From Pseudomonadales bacterium (GTDB lineage: Bacteria; Pseudomonadota; Gammaproteobacteria; Pseudomonadales; Azotimanducaceae), in assembly GCA_007131295.1 (NCBI GenBank), contig SLQW01000215.1, forward strand, positions 1 to 37,979: a DNA stretch of 37,979 nt, written 5' to 3'. Every line of letters begins with the position of its first letter. The first letter of the stretch is position 1. The position numbers were made by a program, and so were the translations under genes. A model generated the notes under the pieces. That model searched no databases, was not told where the DNA came from, and was given only the letters and a program-made list of their open reading frames with translations. This document shows positions 34,203 to 37,979 of the stretch, in pieces.

Positions 34203-35161
34203 CGGATGAGTCCAGCACCGGAAGGATGGTTGGAGCCGTGCACCTGGGTGTGGCAGTTCAGGCAGTCACGACCGAGGATCTGGCGTGATGCACCCTGCGG
34301 CGGAACGCCGAGACCGCTCTCCACCGCCGACGGGTGGAACTGCGAGAGATGGCATTCCTGACACATCCAGGGGCTACGTCGGGCAAGCAGGCTGCGGTGG
34401 CTGGAGCCGTGGGGTTCGTGACAGCTCGAGCAGTCCTCCGCCACGGGCGCATGCTCCCAGAGGAAGGGACCTCGGTACTCGGCGTGGCAGTCGTAGCAGC
34501 TTTCGTTGAGCGTACCCCGGTGCAGTTCTCCGACCGACAGGCTGCCGTGAGGCGCGTGGCAGTCGGTACAGACCATGCTGCCGGAACGGACCGGGTGGGT
34601 CGACGCGCGCAGGAACTCGGACCGGGTGCGACGGTGGCAGTCGGTACACACCTCGACCTCGGTGAGACGCGAAGTCACCGGATCCGGACCATGCACCCTA
34701 TGGCAGTCGGTGCAGGCGACTTCGTCGAACTGGTGCGCTCCACCGTGCCAATGGTGACCGGTATCGGCGAGATGGCAAGCAAGGCAGGGACCGTCCTTGA
34801 GCGCCGCAGGTTCGTTCGCCGTGAACGCAATGGCCGTGGGGGGGCGGCTACCGTCAGGAAGCTGCTCGCGGACATGGGCCTCGCTCGGCCCGTGGCAGGA
34901 CTCGCAGGCCTTTTGACCGGCGCCGAACGGCGAGTGATCGTTGCCGCGCACACCATGCACCGTATCGAGGACGCGATGACCAGGCCACTGGCTGTCCGGG
35001 CCGTGGCACATGAGGCAGCCTTCGGTGCCGCGATCGAGCCACTCACCCTCGGGCATGGGGTCCGGATACGCCCAGGCGACTCCCGCGGCGAGCGCCAACC
35101 AGCAGCCGACCAGCCAGATCCACGCCTGCGCCCTGTAACCTCGTACCGGCAAACCCCTCAC
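34199..35161 (-). CDS. Decaheme c-type cytochrome (MtrA/PioA/DmsE family)
   Basis: A 320-residue exported cytochrome with ten CXXCH heme motifs: CLMCH, CESCH, CLACH, CTDCH three times, CYDCH, CSSCH, CQECH and CLNCH. Size and heme number match MtrA, PioA and DmsE, periplasmic partners inserted into the MtrB barrel. The N-terminus has a signal peptide (AWIWLVGCWLALAAGVAWA, cleavage before YPDPM). I use GTG 35161, preceded by GGGAG; a GTG at 35194 gives 11 more residues but has no ribosome site. The gene overlaps the barrel gene by 4 nt. Confidence 0.95.
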   Translation of the reverse strand: MRGLPVRGYRAQAWIWLVGCWLALAAGVAWAYPDPMPEGEWLDRGTEGCLMCHGPDSQWPGHRVLDTVHGVRGNDHSPFGAGQKACESCHGPSEAHVREQLPDGSRPPTAIAFTANEPAALKDGPCLACHLADTGHHWHGGAHQFDEVACTDCHRVHGPDPVTSRLTEVEVCTDCHRRTRSEFLRASTHPVRSGSMVCTDCHAPHGSLSVGELHRGTLNESCYDCHAEYRGPFLWEHAPVAEDCSSCHEPHGSSHRSLLARRSPWMCQECHLSQFHPSAVESGLGVPPQGASRQILGRDCLNCHTQVHGSNHPSGAGLIR

Positions 35162-35240
35162 CCCTGTCTCCCGCTGAGCGGCTTCAAGCCGCACTCTCGC
35201 GCTGACAGCGCTGCGTCAACACGACGATTCAGTCTCACCA

Positions 35241-35903
35241 CTAGCTTCCGGTAGCGCGTTGATCAGGGTCAATAGATGGCGGCGTCTCCTGATGCCGGCG
35301 GCGCGCCTCGGCTCGCGCGGCGCGACGGACGATGGTGGCGATAATGGCAATCATGATGCCGGCGGTGGGCCAGCCGAAAAGACGGCTGTAGACCAGATAC
35401 TCGCCGACACTAAACCCGCCGAACAGCATCCAGGTGCGCACCGTACCCTGGAAGATGTTGACCACCACGAAAACCAGGGTCGCGAGCACGAAGGCCCGAT
35501 GGCGTAGCGGCAACAGCTCCTGCAGCGCCGGCCACATGTCTCTGAGGACCAGGCCCACGACCGGCCGTCCCAGCAGAAGGCTGCCGAGACCGAGGGAGGC
35601 GAGGAGGAAATCAATGGCAGCGTCCCTGGCCAGAAACGCCCGCTCGTCCTCCAGTACGATCCCCACCACCGCGGCCATGGTGGCCACGAACAGGCCGAAT
35701 ACGGCGAAGATGCCCACGAGCCCCTTGCGGTCGCTGGCGTAGTAGGCGAACACGGTGGCGGTGAAGCCGAGGCCGATGGCGGCGTAGGCGTTCCACTGGT
35801 AGCCAATGTAGAACGCCACCACCGGCAGGATCCCGTACATGATCCGGAAGTCGAGCTTGCTCGGCTCCCGCATCGGTGTCTTGTCCCAGTTCCGGTTCTC
35901 CAT
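35241..35903 (-). CDS. VC0807-like polytopic membrane protein
   Basis: A 220-residue inner-membrane protein with about five to six hydrophobic segments (FRIMYGILPVVAFYIGYQWNAYAAIGLGFTATVFAYYASDR, GIFAVFGLFVATMAAVVGIVL, FLLASLGLGSLLLGRPVVGLVL, FVLATLVFVVVNIF, GIMIAIIATIVRR) and a charged C-terminal tail. The pattern is like the VC0807/septation-protein-A-like group, whose role is not established. The ATG at 35903 precedes MENRNWDKT; no strong ribosome site is seen, and Met11 is an alternative. It is 79 nt upstream of the decaheme cytochrome gene and on the same strand, so it could be the first gene of that operon or an unrelated neighbour. Confidence 0.7.
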   Translation of the reverse strand: MENRNWDKTPMREPSKLDFRIMYGILPVVAFYIGYQWNAYAAIGLGFTATVFAYYASDRKGLVGIFAVFGLFVATMAAVVGIVLEDERAFLARDAAIDFLLASLGLGSLLLGRPVVGLVLRDMWPALQELLPLRHRAFVLATLVFVVVNIFQGTVRTWMLFGGFSVGEYLVYSRLFGWPTAGIMIAIIATIVRRAARAEARRRHQETPPSIDPDQRATGS

Positions 35904-35951
35904 GGGACAAGCATATCGAAGGGCGCAGGTTTCGGGAGCGTATTCGCCGCT

Positions 35952-35965
35952 CGAACGGCCGTTCG
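35952..35965. promoter_or_regulatory. 14-bp palindrome in the divergent promoter region
   Basis: CGAACGGCCGTTCG is a perfect palindrome in the 97-nt space between the membrane protein gene (minus) and the outer-membrane protein gene (plus). TAGACT (35967-35972) just after it could be a -10 box for the plus-strand gene, placing the palindrome in the spacer. It has the form of a TetR-type operator, but no regulator gene is adjacent. Confidence 0.45.
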
Positions 35966-36000
35966 CTAGACTGCTCGCCGCAACGCCACAGGAGCCACGC

Positions 36001-36678
36001 ATGGTCTCGCTAAGAAGCGTCCTATCGATCCCGGTGATGGTCATCGCGAGCCTCGCGGCCAGCTCAGTGAACGGGATGGGCGGACATTACGTGGTGGACG
36101 ACGCCGTGATCGCCGACCCAAGGCGCTGTGAAGTCTACAGTTGGTACAGTCGCGGTGGATCGAACGACCAGGCGCTCCAAGGCGAGCTTGCCTGCAACCC
36201 GCTCGGCAACTTCGAACTCACGCTGGGCGCGGGTCGCTTCAAGAGCGCCGACGGCTGGGACACGGGCCTGGCGCTGGAAGCCAAGTCTCTCTTCCGGGAG
36301 CCCGCCATCGGCAGCTGGGGCTGGGGGCTGGTCGGCCGCTCCGAGTGGCGCGACACGCTTTCCCGCCACGAGAACGTTCAGCTCTACCTCCCGGTAACGC
36401 TGGCGATCAATGATCACGTGCTGCTGCATGTCAACGGCGGCGGCGTCTGGGAGCGCAATGACAAGAACGCATTCACTTGGGGCGCCGCCGCGGATATCGC
36501 GCTTACCGGCGAACTCAGTCTGATCGCCGAGACCTACGGCACCCATCGCGGCGGCACCGAGTATCAGGTGGGGTTGCGCAACAGCCTGGGCGCCGGATTC
36601 ATCGACTTCAGCTACGGCTGGACCAACTCCTCATTCAGCGACAACTGGTTCACCATCGGCCTGGCCTGGATGTTCTGA
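36001..36678 (+). CDS. Predicted outer-membrane protein of unknown function
   Basis: A 225-residue exported protein. A signal peptide (MVSLRSVLSIPVMVIASLAASSVNG) precedes a domain with regularly alternating strands (VYSWYSRGG, FELTLGAGRF, GWDTGLALEAKSLF, SWGWGLVGRSEW, VQLYLPVTLAI, VLLHVNGGGVWE, TWGAAADIAL, LSLIAETYG, YQVGLRNSLG, FIDFSYGW) that ends in WFTIGLAWMF. The terminal Phe and aromatic-rich strands suggest an eight- to twelve-stranded beta-barrel. Two cysteines (Cys40, Cys64 approx.) may form a periplasmic disulfide. AGGAG precedes the ATG. No family is recognised with confidence. Confidence 0.75.
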   Translation: MVSLRSVLSIPVMVIASLAASSVNGMGGHYVVDDAVIADPRRCEVYSWYSRGGSNDQALQGELACNPLGNFELTLGAGRFKSADGWDTGLALEAKSLFREPAIGSWGWGLVGRSEWRDTLSRHENVQLYLPVTLAINDHVLLHVNGGGVWERNDKNAFTWGAAADIALTGELSLIAETYGTHRGGTEYQVGLRNSLGAGFIDFSYGWTNSSFSDNWFTIGLAWMF

Positions 36679-36717
36679 GCATTAGCAGCGGCTATCTTCT
36701 TCGGCGGGGAGGTGGCC

Positions 36718-37305
36718 ATGTTCGAACGCATTCGCGAGATCTGGCGGCGCAGCAATACGGCCGGTGAGCCCTACCCTGCTGAACTGGCCTTCATGCTGCG
36801 TAATCCGCTGCGGCGCCTGATACTGTCCCCTACCGAGCTATTGCGCCGGTTGGACCTTGCCCCCACGGATCGAGTCCTCGAGCTTGGACCGGGACCCGGC
36901 TACTTCAGCCTGGCCGTGGCTCGAGCCTTGCCCTCCGGACACCTCGTTCTCGTGGACCTGCAACCCGCCATGCTCGAAAAGGTCAGGCGCCGTCTGACCC
37001 GCGCCGGGATCACTCAGGCCAGCTACCACGCCGCCAACGCACATGCCCTGCCCTTGATCGACGGCAGCATCGATGTGGCCTTCCTGGTGGCCGTGATCGG
37101 GGAAGTCCCCGACCCGAACCAGGCACTCCTGGAGTTGTATCGAGTGCTTCGACCAGGTGGCCGGCTCCATGTCACGGAGCAGCCGGGCGACGCCGACTTC
37201 CTGCCCCGGGATCGGATAACCGAGCTTGCCAAGAGCGCCGGCTTCGAGCCTGGACGGCACTGGGGCCGCGGGAACAACTACAGCGCCGAGTTCCTGCGCC
37301 CGTGA
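36718..37305 (+). CDS. Class I SAM-dependent methyltransferase
   Basis: A 195-residue cytoplasmic methyltransferase. The AdoMet-binding motif I VLELGPGPGYFS (about 53-64), the acidic end of strand 2 in VLVDLQPAML, motif ANAHALPLIDGSIDVAFLV and LYRVLRPGGRL are all present, as in Methyltransf_11 proteins. The N-terminus (NPLRRLILSPTELLRRL) resembles small methyltransferases of unknown substrate. The ATG at 36718 sits 5 nt after GGGGAGG; a GTG 6 nt upstream is too close to that site. It lies 39 nt after the outer-membrane gene. The intergenic stretch to 37443 contains no confident terminator; TTGACC (37367-37372) and TACATT (37388-37393) are a weak promoter candidate with 15-bp spacing. Confidence 0.85.
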   Translation: MFERIREIWRRSNTAGEPYPAELAFMLRNPLRRLILSPTELLRRLDLAPTDRVLELGPGPGYFSLAVARALPSGHLVLVDLQPAMLEKVRRRLTRAGITQASYHAANAHALPLIDGSIDVAFLVAVIGEVPDPNQALLELYRVLRPGGRLHVTEQPGDADFLPRDRITELAKSAGFEPGRHWGRGNNYSAEFLRP

Positions 37306-37443
37306 CGCCATCGTTGCGGCTGCGCGGCGCTCGCAAAAGCCGCCGTTCGATCCGATTGCAGACCCGTTGACCTGCTCTTGAGTCCTTTACATTCCAGGCC
37401 GCGTTCGCTTTATTTCGTGCTCAAACTAATAAGGAGAAGCACG

Positions 37444-37979
37444 ATGACGCATGGACGCTGTTTCCGGGGGATCATCCGCTACCTGAGACTGACGAGCCTG
37501 ACGGCATGCGCGCTGGCCGCCGCCGGCACTGTCCTTGCCGCCTCGCCCCTACCTGGAGAGTGGCAGGGGCAGCTGCGCTGTGGTGACGAGAGTGGCACTT
37601 TCACCCTGCGCATCGACGATCAAGCAGGTACTCACTTTCAAGGCGAGCTTCGATTCCAACTCTCCGGCAGGCGGTCGCTCGAGGGTGCCTATCGGATCCA
37701 AGGGCGCATGCAGTCGGCCGGCGCCGGTTCAGCGGCGCCCGCGCGCGCTGACCGCCGAGAGCAGCGCGCACAGACCACAGGCGCTGACGTGGCGACGCCA
37801 GACGCATCCCAACCCTCGACCTTCGTCGCCACGCCGCTGGAGTGGATCCGCAGGCCCACCGATTTCGACGCACTGTCTCTCGAAGGATCCGTTGGCGAGG
37901 GCGGGCTGACGATGCAGGGCCAGCTTGGCGGCTGCCCCGGCCTTCTCAACCGGCCGGGTTCATTCAACGCTGTGCGGGC
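37444..37979 (+). CDS. Exported hypothetical protein (runs off right edge)
   Basis: At least 178 codons with an N-terminal signal peptide (LTSLTACALAAAGTVLA, cleavage likely after VLA or LAAS). The mature part starts PLPGEWQGQLRCGD and GTFTLRIDDQAGTHFQGELRFQL, which looks like the beta-strand pattern of small secreted or lipoprotein-like domains; a low-complexity Ala/Arg/Gln-rich stretch follows (about 85-115), then another strand-like block. AAGGAG precedes the ATG at a good distance. No family is recognised, and the C-terminus lies outside the window. Confidence 0.65.
   Translation, partial: MTHGRCFRGIIRYLRLTSLTACALAAAGTVLAASPLPGEWQGQLRCGDESGTFTLRIDDQAGTHFQGELRFQLSGRRSLEGAYRIQGRMQSAGAGSAAPARADRREQRAQTTGADVATPDASQPSTFVATPLEWIRRPTDFDALSLEGSVGEGGLTMQGQLGGCPGLLNRPGSFNAVR

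Noticed and set aside
32013-35161. DMSO respiration (DmsEFAB) system
   Set aside because: Only the E/F-type pair is present; no molybdopterin catalytic subunit or iron-sulfur subunit follows, and the operon instead continues with a flavocytochrome and cytochrome b5.

Overview
The window is about 38 kb of GC-rich (by eye around two thirds G+C), densely coded chromosomal DNA. Gene content points to a free-living, aerobic, probably marine or soil gammaproteobacterium: homodimeric AceE-type pyruvate dehydrogenase, the AcnD/PrpF version of the methylcitrate cycle, a bacterial wax ester/triacylglycerol synthase, many acyl-CoA-type enzymes and REP-like palindromes. I cannot name the genus. No tRNA, rRNA, CRISPR array, transposase or phage gene was seen.

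Layout. (1) 1-7178, mostly minus strand: a PQQ alcohol dehydrogenase cut by the left edge, an unusual SDR protein, a WS/DGAT acyltransferase, an alpha/beta hydrolase, a phasin and the polyhydroxyalkanoate regulator PhaR. Next come a small DUF6489-like gene on the plus strand and a second hydrolase, a paralogue of the first. This looks like a carbon-storage locus. The phasin promoter is a near-consensus sigma70 site overlapped by PhaR-like operators. (2) 7334-10018: a stand-alone aceE. (3) 10337-14117: a PLP aminotransferase, a class III CoA-transferase and a convergent FAD oxidoreductase. (4) 14181-15800: an HxlR regulator translationally coupled to a PPC/DUF296 protein, a divergent shortened hotdog thioesterase, a gene remnant and two REP-like palindromes. 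(5) 15829-23817: gntR-prpB-prpC-acnD-prpF-transporter, a propionate/2-methylcitrate operon with a perfect palindromic operator at the gntR start. (6) 23999-30299: glyoxalase-fold proteins, an enoyl-CoA hydratase/isomerase homologue, a large FMN/FAD/Fe-S ene-reductase, a luciferase-like monooxygenase and a zinc-free MDR reductase. These look like accessory catabolic genes for an unidentified lipid-like or aromatic substrate. (7) 30316-35903, minus strand: VC0807-like membrane protein, decaheme cytochrome c, MtrB/PioB outer-membrane barrel, NOX/ferric-reductase-like flavocytochrome and an exported cytochrome b5-like protein. (8) 36001-37979: a predicted outer-membrane protein, a methyltransferase and the start of an exported protein.

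The most interesting unit is region 7. Read together, its genes could form a complete electron path from cytosolic NAD(P)H through a two-heme membrane flavocytochrome, a periplasmic cytochrome b5 and a decaheme/barrel conduit to the cell exterior. No CymA-like quinol oxidase and no MtrC/OmcA-like surface cytochrome is present in the window. That combination is inferred from gene order and motifs, not proven.
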